From: Limnomonas spitsbergensis
Lineage: Eukaryota; Chlorophyta; Chlorophyceae; Chlamydomonadales
NCBI GenBank assembly: GCA_037349105.1
Contig: JAYJMM010000069.1
Location: forward strand, 62,001-126,000
Reading direction: 5' to 3'
Length of the DNA stretch: 64,000 bases
This document shows positions 32,301 through 43,700 of this stretch, one piece after another; positions within the stretch are counted from its first letter, which is position 1, and the number at the start of each line of letters is the position of its first letter. The notes under the pieces were generated by a model. It saw only the letters and a program-made list of their open reading frames with translations, did not search any database and was not told the DNA's origin. The translations under genes were made by a program, and so were the position numbers.

Positions 32301-34613
32301 CCTGTGCGCAGCGGCCTGAGCAACGTCATGTACCCTAAACCCTGAACCCTGTGCGCAGCGGCCTGAGCAACCTCACGTACCCTAAACCCAGAACCCTGTG
32401 CGCAGCGGCCTGAGCAACCTCACGTACCCTAAACCCTGAACCCTGTGCGCAGCGGCCTGAGCAACCTCACGTACCTTAAACCCTGAACCCTGTGCGCAGC
32501 GGCCTGAGCAACCTCACGTACCCTAAACCCTGAACCCTGTGCGCAGCGGCCTGAGCAACCTCACGTACCCTAAACCCTGAACCCTGTGCGCAGCGGCCTG
32601 AGCAACGTCATGTACCCTAAACCCTGAACCCTGTGCGCAGCGGCCTGAGCAACCTCACGTACCCTAAACCCAGAACCATGTGCGCAGCGGCCTGAGCAAC
32701 CTCACGTACCCTAAACCCTGAACCCTGTACGCAGCGGCCTGAGCAACCTCACGTACCCTAAACCCTGAACCCTGTGCGCAGCGGCCTGAGCAACCTCACG
32801 TACCCTAAACCCTGAATCCTGTGCGCAGCGGCCTGAGCAACCTCACGTACCCTAAACCCTGAACCCTGTGCGCAGCGGCCTGAGCAACCTCACGTACCTT
32901 AAACCCTGAACCCTGTGCGCAGCGGCCTGAGCAACGTCATGTACCCTAAACCCTGAACCCTGTGCGCAGCGGCCTGAGCAACCTCACGTACCCTAAACCC
33001 AGAACCCTGTGCGCAGCGGCCTGAGCAACCTCACGTACCCTAAACCCTGAACCCTGTACGCAGCGGCCTGAGCAACCTCACGTACCCTAAACCCTGAACC
33101 CTGTGCGCAGCGGCCTGAGCAACCTCACGTACCCTAAACCCTGAACCCTGTGCGCAGCGGCCTGAGCAACCTCACGTACCCTAAACCCTGAACCCTGTGC
33201 GCAGCGGCCTGAGCAACCTCACGTACCTTAAACCCTGAACCCTGTGCGCAGCGGCCTGAGCAACCTCACGTACCCTAAACCCTGAACCCTGTGCGCAGCG
33301 GCCTGAGCAACCTCACGTACCGCACGCGGATGATCCACAGCCTCGCCTACACGCGCATCGCCACCTCCTCGCCGCCACACATCTCTGCCAGCATCATGGC
33401 CTCCTGCTGGCCTTACGTGGTGCACGGGCCTCCCATAATAAAAGCGTACATCGACAGGGCTGAAGAGGAGAAAGTACTGCAGCCACTGGCGCAATCGAAT
33501 ACGGCACTGATGTGGCAGTACGATCATCTGCTGGCACATGGTCCCAGGGTCCCTACTGGATGCTCTCAGACAGCTGCTGGAAGCTGCCAGGAAGGTGCAG
33601 ATGCACCCTGGGTAACTGCCAGAAGCTCTCAAGCAGCTGCTGGAAGCTGCCAGGAAGCTGCAGGTACACCCAGGTTAACTGCCGGAGGCTACCAGGTAGC
33701 TGCTGGAAGGTGTCAAGAAGCCGCAGGTGCACCCTGGGTACCTACTGGAAGCTCTCAGGCAGCTGCTGGAAGGTGCCAAGAAGTTGCCGGAAGCCCCCAG
33801 GTACCTGCCAGAGGCTCCCAGACAGCTGCCAGAAGGTATCAGGAACCTGCCAGAAGCTCCCAGGCAGCTCCCCGAAGGTACCAGGGACCTGCCGGAAGTT
33901 CCCGTGTACCTGCCAGCGGCTCCAACACAGCATCTGCTCTGTCCTTGCCACCCAGTTTGGTGTTGCACCAGGTGCAAGGCATGAGTACCCAGCTCTCAGC
34001 GGCAGCTGGGAATGGCCAGCCTTCATCCACAACTGGGAATGGCCAGCCCTCAGCCACAGCTGTAAGCTGGGGGAAGGCTAGACGGGACGCCAGGGATGGC
34101 GCGGGTGCGCAGAGGCTGGGTCTGACGCGCCTCCGGCCTGAGGGTCCTGCCGTCCCAGATCTGTCAGATTTAGGTCCAGCCGTCCTAGATCTGTCAGATT
34201 TAGGTCCAGCCGTCCTAGATCTAACAGATCCATATCCAGATCCGGATCCTGGAGGCTCTCCCTGGTCGGCCAACTGCGAGCCAAGAGCTGCCATGGAGGA
34301 CCTCTTGGATGCCGCACGGAACGCATCGTGGCCCATGACGCGGCAGCTTGGCATTGGGCCAGAGCGCCTGGAGGAGCCAACTAGGTGTCCCATGAAACAG
34401 GTGGCAATGGCGAGCCATGCCGCTGTGTCAGAGGCCCTCCCTTACCAGTTTGGACAGGGGCAGGAGGTCGAGACTGGCTTTCACTTGAGGGGGGGGCATG
34501 TGGAGGACCCCGCCGTGTCTGACGCCACCGTGGCCCTCGTCAGCCAGTTTGCTGGTGAGGAGGGATGGCTGGAAGCCTTGGGCCGCCTCTATCCTGCCTT
34601 TGGATCCGGCTAG
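29392..34613 (+). CDS. Unrecognised multi-exon gene with an amplified splice acceptor
   Basis: Exons with matching phases are 29392-29522 (after CTCATAG, before GTATGA), 29978-30084 (after GCGCAG, before GTGGGT) and one starting at 33299 (after GTGCGCAG). They read WYRQVADLIPMDRNLAAFF... then ICQAIKTTDRNYGIGTEAQ... ending LLDKALAKYQR, then GLSNLTYRTRMIHSLAYTRI and AYIDRAEEEKVLQPLAQ. After about 33535 the frame runs through degenerate 60-bp repeats, so further introns are likely. The last coding part ends ALVSQFAGEEGWLEALGRLY and stops at 34613. I do not recognise the family, and upstream exons are not found. Neighbouring introns carry decayed or amplified copies of the exon edges. Confidence 0.5.
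30080..30165 (+). repeat. Donor-side echo after exon 29978-30084
   Basis: GCGGTGGGTGCCCCATGCAC with TGTTGTTGAACAAG, which spans the donor, recurs at 30128-30162 as GCGGTGGGTACCCATGCAC. A third, poorer copy lies near 30190-30225. Confidence 0.75.
30330..33320 (+). repeat. 47-bp tandem array carrying a splice acceptor in every unit (about 63 copies)
   Basis: The unit reads CCCTAAACCCTGAACCCTGT, then GCGCAG, then CGGCCTGAGCAACCTCACGTA. The first part matches the end of an intron, with a telomere-like CCCTAAACCC and an acceptor GCGCAG. The second part is identical to the first 21-22 nt of the exon that begins at 33299. The array ends exactly where that exon goes on with CGCACGCGGATG. Sequence variants (GTACGCAG, GTGCACAG, ACCATGTGCGCAG, an extra CCCTAAA) recur at larger steps of about 0.8 and 1.2 kb, so blocks of units were also duplicated. 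Confidence 0.97.
33560..33920 (+). repeat. Degenerate 30/60-bp repeats (GCTGGAAGCTGCCAGGAAG type)
   Basis: AGCTGCTGGAAGCTGCCAGG and variants recur. In one frame the first copy reads LLDALRQLLEAARKVQMHPG, the second LPEALKQLLEAARKLQVHPG, and later ones decay to PEAPRQLPEG. The first copy may be coding and the rest echoes of it in an intron, or all may be translated as a repeat region. The sequence does not settle this. Confidence 0.6.
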
Positions 34614-34644
34614 TCGGGTGGGCAGGAAGGACGCCCGCGGCGGA

Positions 34645-34745
34645 CCCTGCTGCTCTTCAGGCCCTTCTAAGCCAGTTTCCTGTCGAGGAGGGATGGCAGG
34701 ATGCCCTGAGGTGGCTCCATCATGCCCTCTGTTCAGGCGGATTTT
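34645..34745 (+). pseudogene. Echo of the last coding segment, downstream of the stop
   Basis: SQFPVEEGWQDALRWLHHAL is encoded here, 130 bp after the real end SQFAGEEGWLEALGRLYPAF. It is a tandem copy of the end of the gene, placed in the 3' flank. Confidence 0.7.
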
Positions 34746-36070
34746 TGTTGCGCCAACTCAGGCCAACCGAACTGAGCACAAAAAATGTGGAGCTTGTATT
34801 TTAAGATGAGCTTGTTCGTATGTTCTTGTTTCCGTACCTGATGCAATGTTTTGTTTTTATGCCATGTTCAAAATAGTGATTGCGATTTTTGCCTGATCAT
34901 CATGAAAATTTGGTAAGAAAATTTGGTATGTCGAAATTGATTTTAAAATGCCAAGTATAATTTGAGCCTGGGATGAAATCATGGACCTCGAATACTGATC
35001 TGTCTGTTTCCGACTGTGAACCTTTTTATGTTGAATGGCACCTGGGACTGAACTCCGCCGTTTTGGGTGTGGTTTTCACGCGATTGGCGATACTTTCGCC
35101 AGTTCTCATAATTTCTAGGTATGGTAATGCAAATGCGCGTCATGTTGTGTAAGAGATTCAGGGTGTTATTTTCGGGTCATAACAGGAAAACGTTGGGTGT
35201 CATGCCCGCGTTCATTTTATTCGTGACTCGTTTGTTTGCTGATTCCTGTTCAGTCATTGGTGATTGCTCGTTTAAGATAATTCGCGGACCTGTCTATCAA
35301 GTGGAGATCATATTTTCAAAAGGATGAATCAAAAAACAGATGTTGCATAGGATAAATACCCACCGGGTCATTGTAAATATTTTTTGTTGTGCGGCATTGG
35401 TCTTACACAACGGGGAGGGGGAAGTCAGAATGTCAATTGTTTAAGAAGGAATTGTTATCGGTATCAGGGTTTCCGTTATTTGCATCAGGGTTTCCCAATA
35501 TTTGCTGTTGCCTGCGACCCAGGGTATTCTATCAGTGGCAAATTCGTTTCCTACGTTATGATGTGGGCGTTTTTTTGCACGCGCGCTGTTTACGGACACA
35601 GGTCTCAAGCGCATGTTGACGTCCCTTGTTATGTAAATCAAGATCTAATGGAGGTCAAGAGTAATTCGTATGATAATGAAAAGGTTAAACACCTAGATCA
35701 CCGATACTCGCTGTTGATAAGATCCCTTATGAGGCGGCGCATGATCATATGTTCGACCTGCCGCCACAGCCAACAAGTTAACGACGGTACACCTCAGGGC
35801 CATGCTGAAATGAATCTCGGCCACGTCGGCAAACAAAAATTCAGCTAGGAAACGTGATGATGAAACCTCACACCCGAGCCTGCTTACAGCGTATCACTCC
35901 CTCGAAAATTCGACTTATCACCAATTCACGCGCCTAGCTCTCTTACTGTCAACAAGTGTGGAGTCCATTTATGTCACGCGGCACATAGCGCCACTTAGTA
36001 TATGTACGCCACGTGCCCTAAATGCTTGACTTATAAAGCCGACTGGATTGTCTTAACTTAACACATCCAT
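34746..36070. other. AT-rich spacer, no supported gene
   Basis: Base composition shifts to AT-rich with no clear exon. Short open frames at 35121-35848 lack codon bias or recognisable motifs. Confidence 0.4.
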
Positions 36071-36077
36071 GTTTGGA

Positions 36078-36455
36078 AGGTGAACTTGCTTTCCTTTCTT
36101 TCCTCTTATGCCTTCTCCCTTGCCTTTCCTGGCTGAAGTCTTGTTTGCCGACGTAGCCGAGCTTCATTTAAGCAGGGCCCAGAGGTGTGTCGTCATTGAC
36201 ACATTCAAATCTAGAAACTAAAAATTTCAGATCTGTGTCTTCCATTCGCCACTTGCCTTTGGGCACCCATAGACTCAGGTTATCCAACCAGAACTTGAAA
36301 GAAAAGGACAAGGGTAAATAATTAAAGAAGGGGTCAAAGGCTTTGTATCCGAGGTGCAAATTGTGAAGGATGTCACACCTCTGGGCCCTGCCAGAATCAG
36401 CTAGGAAAGTCAAGGGAGAAGGCACACGAGGAAAGAAAGGAGAGCAAGTTCACTT
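36078..36455. mobile_element. Foldback (long inverted repeat) element
   Basis: The left arm starts GTGAACTTGCTTTCCTTTC, continues through CTTCTCCCTTG and TTTCCT(G)GCTGA, and ends GGGCCCAGAGGTGTG. The right arm is its imperfect reverse complement: CACACCTCTGGGCCCTGCC, then CAGCTAGGAAAG, CAAGGGAGAAGGC, and GAGCAAGTTCAC at the end. Arms are about 90-110 nt around a loop of about 170 nt. Flanks TTGGAAG (left) and TTGGAGA (right) could be a decayed target duplication. Probably a nonautonomous DNA element. Confidence 0.7.
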
Positions 36456-37740
36456 GGAGAGGCAAGTGGGCAAATACCGGTAGTGACCCGGAGCATTGAG
36501 GTGACTTTGTCAAGCATCTGCATGTGCACATAGAGGTCATCAAGTGGGTAATTGGATCAGGGCTTACTCCATGTCTTGAAGGCTAAATATGAGAGTAATC
36601 CCCCCAATCCGGCGAGGAAATCGGTCCACTTTTATTAGGTACACTGAAGTAATTGGAGACTTGCGAGGATCGGCGGCCCTATGGAGCAGGCTAGTCGGTC
36701 CTGCCACACAACCGTTCAGTGAAATCTCGGCCAGGGTGTGAAGCACTCAGGATGAACACTACATTGCAAGATGACTCGCTACAGTGTACCAGAATGCCAT
36801 CACTAAAAATGTCGTCCGTACAAACAACATTTGCAAACACAAATCATGCTGGGCACCACGTTTCTTCTTGATTGCTGTCCTTCGTCCATTTATCAGTGAA
36901 TGAAACTTCAAGTTGTAGCCGTAACACGTTTGTCTTGTTCATTACACATGTCAGTAATTCGGAGTCTCTTGTCTATCACGCTGAAGACGCATTCAAAGGC
37001 ATGCTTCAAATAGACCCCTCAGGCGGCAGGGGATGGTATTGCAGAGGGGCGACACAGCACACAAACACAAAAACTCCGGAGTGGAAGCTGAGGTAGAAGC
37101 GCTAAGAAAAGCGTCTCATCTCTTATTTAAGAAAACCGTATTTCCTGCCCGGAGGGGCACAGTGTGCTTGCCACTTTTTGTTCGAAGGGTGGTCGATTAT
37201 GCTCATTCCCAATATGTAAAAACAACTGGCAGTCCTAAAGGACAGTGATATTGACCAGACTCCGGACATGGATACAAAACAGTTGTTCGCCCACGCAGCC
37301 GTGCCTTTTAGCGCACGGCCCAGGCGTAACGGCATTAACTTGTACATGATTCTCTGCATTGCGTGAAGAAATATCACAGCACAGCATCCGAGGTCACCCA
37401 GGTTGAGCTGTTGAATGTCTAACTAAGGGCCTTTCAGAATTCATGAATGATATTTACTGCACCCTCACTGGACATGCTCCACTTGGTACGCATCCCCTAC
37501 CCAGAAGCGCTGGTCGGATATGCTGGCTTGGCTGAAGGGTTACAGGGCCGGCCCATCTGATTTCTGGGCAGCCCCCATCGACCAACTGCGGGAAGCTTCA
37601 GTACTGCCACCAAGAGCACCATAACAGCTCCGCTAAACACATCATCTGTCGCTGCGATGCTGCAGCTCAGGTGGCTGAACTGTAGCTAAATCGGAGCCGA
37701 GTCACGTAAAAAGAAACCGTCACATTCCGGCGCGTAGCTG
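36456..37740. other. Spacer downstream of LCB2, no supported gene
   Basis: No exon with boundaries or codon bias was found. The LCB2 3' UTR should lie at the right end of this stretch (about 37500-37777). Confidence 0.4.
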
Positions 37741-37777
37741 CCATCCATCAGGCTTTGTCGTTCTTGGCCGGCATCCA

Positions 37778-40700
37778 TCAGGCTTTGCCGTTCTTCAGCT
37801 TGCCGTTCGAGCCATAAGCCTTGGCTCCATTGCTGGACTTTCCGTTTGACCCGTGCGCCAGCACCCCTTTGCCGGACTTGCTGTTGGGCCCATGAGCCAG
37901 AACCCCATTCACGGACAAGCCGTTACTTACGCACTCGCTCCTGCCCTCGCCGCTTGCCTCGACTGTTGCGACGGCGTCCGACAGAACCCCATCGAAGCAG
38001 GCTGCAGAGTCCAACAGCAGCTGGACCTGCACACGGCGGAATAGGGATCTGTTGGCTAATGCGGACATTTATAAGGAAAATCAGCAGGGGACAAGTAATT
38101 TGGATTGTGAAGATAAGGGCAAGCTGATGAGTTCAACGGCAGCTACAGCAGCTGGACCTGCTTGTGGCAGCGGCAGCAGCAGGTGCAAATGGGCGAGGTT
38201 ATGCTTCAGCGTACAACACCGCCCTTAGCAAGCATCAGATGCAGAGTCCTCCAGCGGCAGGTCTGCAGACACAAAACAATTTGTTTGTTGATTTGTAAAC
38301 AACACAGCATGCACAGGTCTTTTAAATTGCGCAAGTGAAATGGGCTGCTGAGTCGAACAGCAGCTTGACCGACTTGCAGCAGCAGCAGGGGCAGCAGGGC
38401 GAGGTTTTGGTGTAGCGCATCCTCCCCGTAATGACGCAAAATATGCAGAGCCCAGCAACAGATCTGCCCACGCCAACATGATTTGTGTTAGTCGGTTTAG
38501 AACAGTACAGCATGTGTGAGTTCTTTGAATTGCGAAATCGGAACAGGCTGCAGAGTCGAGTGGCAGCTGGACCTTGACGCCGGAGCAGTGGGACTAAGGC
38601 TTCACCTTCTCAACAGCTTCTTAGGGCACAGGGTTGACGGGTAGAGGGATTATGTGGGGAGGTGTGACATCGAAAGCATGGCTTGGTGTAGGACCAGGTC
38701 CCTTCGGACGCAGGCTGTGAGGTAGCTACAATGTAGCTGTAGCGCGGTAAGATGTAGCGTTAGTGTAGCTGAGGCACGGCAAGATGTAGCGATAGTGTAG
38801 CTGAGGCGTGGTAAGACATATAGCGGTACCAGCACATCCCTAACCCCTCAGCAGCTTCCTTCTTGCTGCACCAGGTCCCCTCAGACGCAGGCTGTGAGGT
38901 AGCGACACTGTAGCTGAAGCGCGCTAGAGCGAATAGTAACAGTAACAGTAATAGTAACAGTAACTGTCAGTCCCTACCTCCTTGGCAGCCTCCTCCTTGT
39001 TGTTGTACTTCAGCATGCATTGGTCCGCGACGTACTCCATCACCTGAGCCAGGTACGCATAGCGATTACACGCAGCAGTTACATAAAACAGTTACATGTG
39101 GCTGTTACATGCAACAGCTCCTCATCAAGGCGGCTTCTCACATGACCGTCAGCCAAGGCAGCGACAGCACTGGCCACCTAGGTGTGTGTTCTCTTTCAAG
39201 GCAATGATGTCCCCCCCCCCCCCGGCAAAAGTCAGAGGGGCGGATTTCAGCGCAAACCCACATCTAGGGCGCCCTCCAGGCGGTGCTTGGGGTGCGAGGC
39301 AGGGATACAGACGCAGGCGAAGTTTCGAGAGGAAACGGAGTGGCAGGAGTTTCGTGAGAGCAGCGTGCATCGCGCTTCAATGGCCTACCACCATACCGGC
39401 CCACCAGGTCATTCGGGGGGAGTGGGGCAGAGATACAGGTGCTGAGCCGTACCATCACATAAAGGGCGATGCAATACATGGTGCATACCCTCCTATAATG
39501 GTCTCGTAGCCATCAACAACGCTAAACCCTAATCAGAGACAAAAACATAAACCCTTGACCCTAAACCAGAGACACAAAAAAACCTTTGTAGAGTTAAACC
39601 ACATGATTGGCAGCTCGGCATCCTCCCAGGCATGCAGCCCCCAAGCCTCGTACCTCAAGAGTGCGCTGCAGATCATCCGGGCAGCGCGAGGCACGGAGGC
39701 TGAGATAAAGATGCGAACACACACCGTCACTCAGAGGGCAATGCAGTGTATCCTACCCTCCCAGGCAAGCAGCCCCCCACCCTCGCACCTCCAGAGCATA
39801 CTCCAGGTCATCAGGGGTGTGCGAGGCTGAAATACAGATGCGGGCGCGCACGGTCAGGACCGATGTCGCCGGAGGGCCCACGACGACCTGCATGGCAGAA
39901 AGCCTAGTTTAGGGTTTAGAATTTAGGGGGGCCCACGACAACCTGCATGTCAGAAAGCCTTGTTTATGGTTAAGGGTTTAGTGGGGCTTTCGGGGTTGGG
40001 GGAGCTTTAGGGTTTAGGGGGGCTTAAAGGGTTAGAATTTAGGGGGGCCCTACAACGACCTGCACAGCAGGATGCTTTGTTTAGGGGGGCTTTCGGGGTT
40101 TGGAGAGCTTAGCGGTCAAGGGGGGTTTATGATTCAGGGTTTAGGGGGGCTTTCGGTGCTGGGGGAGCTTTAGGGTTAAGTGGGGCTTCAGGGTTAAGGG
40201 GGGGCCCACGACGAGCTGCACAGCAGGGGGCCTAGTTAAGGGTTAAGAGTATAGTTGTAGGGGGGGCTTGCGGGTTCAGGGTTTAAAGGGGCCCACGACA
40301 ACCTGCACAGCAGGAAGCCCGCAACCCATCAGGAGAGGAAATTGATCAGGGAGGACAAGGGACGCAAATCGGACTACCGGTTGGGGAGGATTAAACCCTT
40401 CAGAGTAATGAATGAGGGTTCAAGGACACAAACCTGAGGCCACCATCCCTATCCTCCTCCCCTGTTGCAGCTTATGCACCCGCTCATACCTCGCATCATC
40501 CATTTCACCATGTTTTTTCTGCAGGCACATCCTGCTGAAGATGTGCAGCTGCACCTGCCCCTCCCGTCACCCAACAAGCCCAAGCAACAGCTGTCATAAG
40601 CCTCACAGCTAATGCATACACCGTGGCCACACGTCGATATCCTGCCAAAGATATGCAGCTGCACCCAGCCCTCCCTTCACCCAACATGCAACAAGAGCCA

Positions 40701-43700
40701 CCAGAAATAGCCCCCAGCAACAGGAGACCCCAGCAACAGCTGCCCCAGCCCCATAGCTACTGCACCCACCGTGGCCACGTGGTTCTCCAGGCACATCCTG
40801 CTGAAGATGGTCATCTTGCCCATGTGGTACACCATGACAGGCATCACCGGCGAGTTCCAATCGCCCAGCACGTGCAAGCCCTTCTCCAGCAGACGGCGGC
40901 GCACGTAATTGGCGTTGTTGTGAAGCTGCTTGACCTGCTCAGGAGAATGGGGAGGGCGGGAACAGGGGGGTCAGCAAACGGGAGATAATGGTACCCAGCT
41001 CGGGAGGAACCTGCGCTAGCGCGCTTGGGAATTCTTGACAAGCAGCCGGCAGCGCATGTAGTCAGAGCCAAAATCAGCTGCATAGCCTGATTCACAGGGC
41101 TTTAAGGGTTCAGGGTTACGGGTTAAGGCTAGGCAGCTGATGACGCATTCAGTCAGCGCGGGCAGAACCTGCACCCTAACCAGTGCAGGGTTCTCAGGGT
41201 TTAGGGTCATTGACACTTAACCCCTCAACTATGGGAGGAACCTGCGCCATCACCAGTGCAGGGTTTGGGGTTTACAACTCAACAGCCGTCGTTACACTTA
41301 TTCAGCCGACGCCACACTTATTCAGCGCCAAACACCAGGTGTCCGACCTCCTTCAGCAGGGTCCAGGGTGAGGGGATAACAAATAGGCAGCCGGCCGTGC
41401 ACATGCAACACGCTACAGGGCAGCCGCTCGACTTGCTCCAGTGCTCCGGCAGGTTCAGGGTCAGGGCACAGGCTTAACATCTAGGCAGTCAGCGACGCAC
41501 ATAGTCAGCTATGTCACAAAGTGGCATAATGTTAGAAGTTCAAGGTTTAGGGTCGATAATTAGGAGGTGATGGCTTACAGACACGGTTTAGGGTTCACAC
41601 TTACGGGTTTTAGGTTTAACAACTGGGCACCCGATAACGCACCAACTAAGCTGCTTGACGAGCTCACCCACTCGTCCGTCACTGCACCACTTACTCGTTA
41701 CCGAGCTACTCACCCGTCACCGCACCACTCACCTTGTCCCTGCCACGAGTTGTTCCGTCTTGTCCGTCAATAAGCTTGATGGCCGACAGGATCTGTTGCG
41801 CAGCGCCCGGCGAAATGGACGCAGCGTACAGGTGTGCCGGGCCGTTGCGGCGCAGGTAGTTGACCAGGTCAGCGCTTCCGGCGATGTAGCCGCCGCACGA
41901 GCCAAACGACTTGGTGAAGGTGCCTGGAAGGGGCGAGGCGGGTTAGGGCTGCGGTCGAAGGTTCTGGTTTAGGGTTAAGGGTTAGACTTGAATTAGGGGA
42001 TGAAGATATGCCACACGAGCCAAGCGACTTGGTGAAGGTGCCTGGAGGGGGCGAGGCGGTGAAGGGCTTTCGTCGGACGTTCTGGTTTAGGGTTACGGAT
42101 TCGGACTTGAATTAGGTGATGAAGCTTTGCCGCGTGAGCCAAACAGTTTATTAAGATGCCAGGAAACTTCAAGGGGATTTGGGTTGAGGTTTAGGCGATG
42201 AGGTCAGGCGAGGGGGGGTGGGTTGAGTTCAGGCCACGAAGTTGGGCGATGCAGCTGCCACCTCGTGAGCCAAAAGACTGGGTGAAGGTGCCTAGAAGCT
42301 GGGTAGGAAGATACTGGGTCAGACGCTCTTTTAGCAGAGAAACTGGATCTTGATCTGACACAGAAACCTGGACATAGATCTGGGGTCTGGATTGCTGGTT
42401 CTGGATCTGGCGTTCAGGTCCATGGCCGCAGTTGACTGAAGGGTTATGGCATTTGCAAAAAAAGCGCCTTCCTGACAACGCTTATTTTAGCAAAACAGTC
42501 ACACACGATACCATGGCTAGCAGACCGTTGAGCGGCCCCCACTGGCCCTAAGGGGCCCAAAGCTGGACCGGCATTTGCCCCGTGGCCCAAGCAGAGAAGG
42601 GCTTGGTGCACCAGGCCTCTACGGCCACAGGCCGTTAAACAGCCAAGCCCCCAACCAGCGGTCCATTGCTGGCTGCCTGGCAGGCCCTTCAGGCGGTCTG
42701 TTGTGCCCGAAAATAGAAACAGGCATGCTGTGCATGCGGAATGCACGGACACCAAGATACAAAATATTATCTGAAAAAGGATGCCCCAATAATAACGGTA
42801 CCTTCAGATCAAATACTAAAAGGCCCCGTTGCTCCCGTCTAAAATATACCAAAATGCCAGCAGAAAATGGATGCTCTGATGCTCACCCATCATGATATCA
42901 ATATCAGCGGGGTCAACGCCCCAGTGCTCGCATGCTCCACGGCCAGACCTGCGGTCATGGGATAGCAGGGAGTGTGAGAGGCAGCAGGTGTGATAACAGT
43001 ATGTGTGAGAGGTAGCAGGTGTGAGGGCAGGAAGTGTGAGAGGTAGCAGGTGTGAGGGCAGGAAGTGTGAGATGCAGACAGTGTGAGAGGCAGCAGATGT
43101 GATAACCAGCACGCATGAGAGGCAGTTAGTGGGAGAGGCAGGAAGTGTGGGAGGTGGGAATTGTGAGACAACAGGTGTGAGAGGCAGGAAGTGTGAGAGA
43201 CAGGAAGTGTGAGCAATGGAAAGTGTGAGAGCAACATGTGTGGGAGGCAGTAAGTGTGAGAGACAGCAGGTGTGAGGGCCAGGAAATGTGAGGGGTGGGA
43301 AGTGTGAGAGACAGCAGGTATGAATACCAGCAAGCGTGGGAGGCAGGAGGTGTAACAGGTGGGAAGTGTGAGAGACAGGAAGTGCGACTGGTGCGAGAGG
43401 CGGCAGGTGTGACGACCAGGAACTGCGAGAGGCAGGTACAGAAAGACCAAAGGCACATTGGGGACAAACCTGGACATGCTTACAGCCAGCATCCCTTGAG
43501 CGAAATAGGCCATGCTCCACCAGGACTGCTCAGTCGCAGGCAGGGGGAAGTAGCTGTCATGCAGTTATACTGGTGCCGGTAGTGCTCAATCCATAACGTG
43601 AGCGCCCACCTGCCTATTGCCGTGATGCAGTGCGTTTCGTTTAAGTTAAGGCAGACACGCTTGTTCCTCACCTCGGGAATCTCCTTCAACTAGCAATTTT

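Noticed and set aside
30330..33320. CRISPR-like array
   Set aside because: The units are contiguous with no unique spacers, the setting is eukaryotic, and the repeat is explained as intron end plus exon start.
30330..33320. A real telomere or subtelomere
   Set aside because: CCCTAAACCCT is only part of each 47-bp unit and coding exons lie on both sides.
33228..34393. Minus-strand and alternative-frame ORFs opposite the 29-34 kb gene
   Set aside because: They are shadows of the plus-strand frame and of the CTGGAAGCTGCC repeats.
42816..43520. Minus ORF of 234 codons rich in [11 protein letters not shown]
   Set aside because: Only its last part (the [19 protein letters not shown] exon) is coding. 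The rest is the GTGTGAGAGGCAG repeat of the intron.
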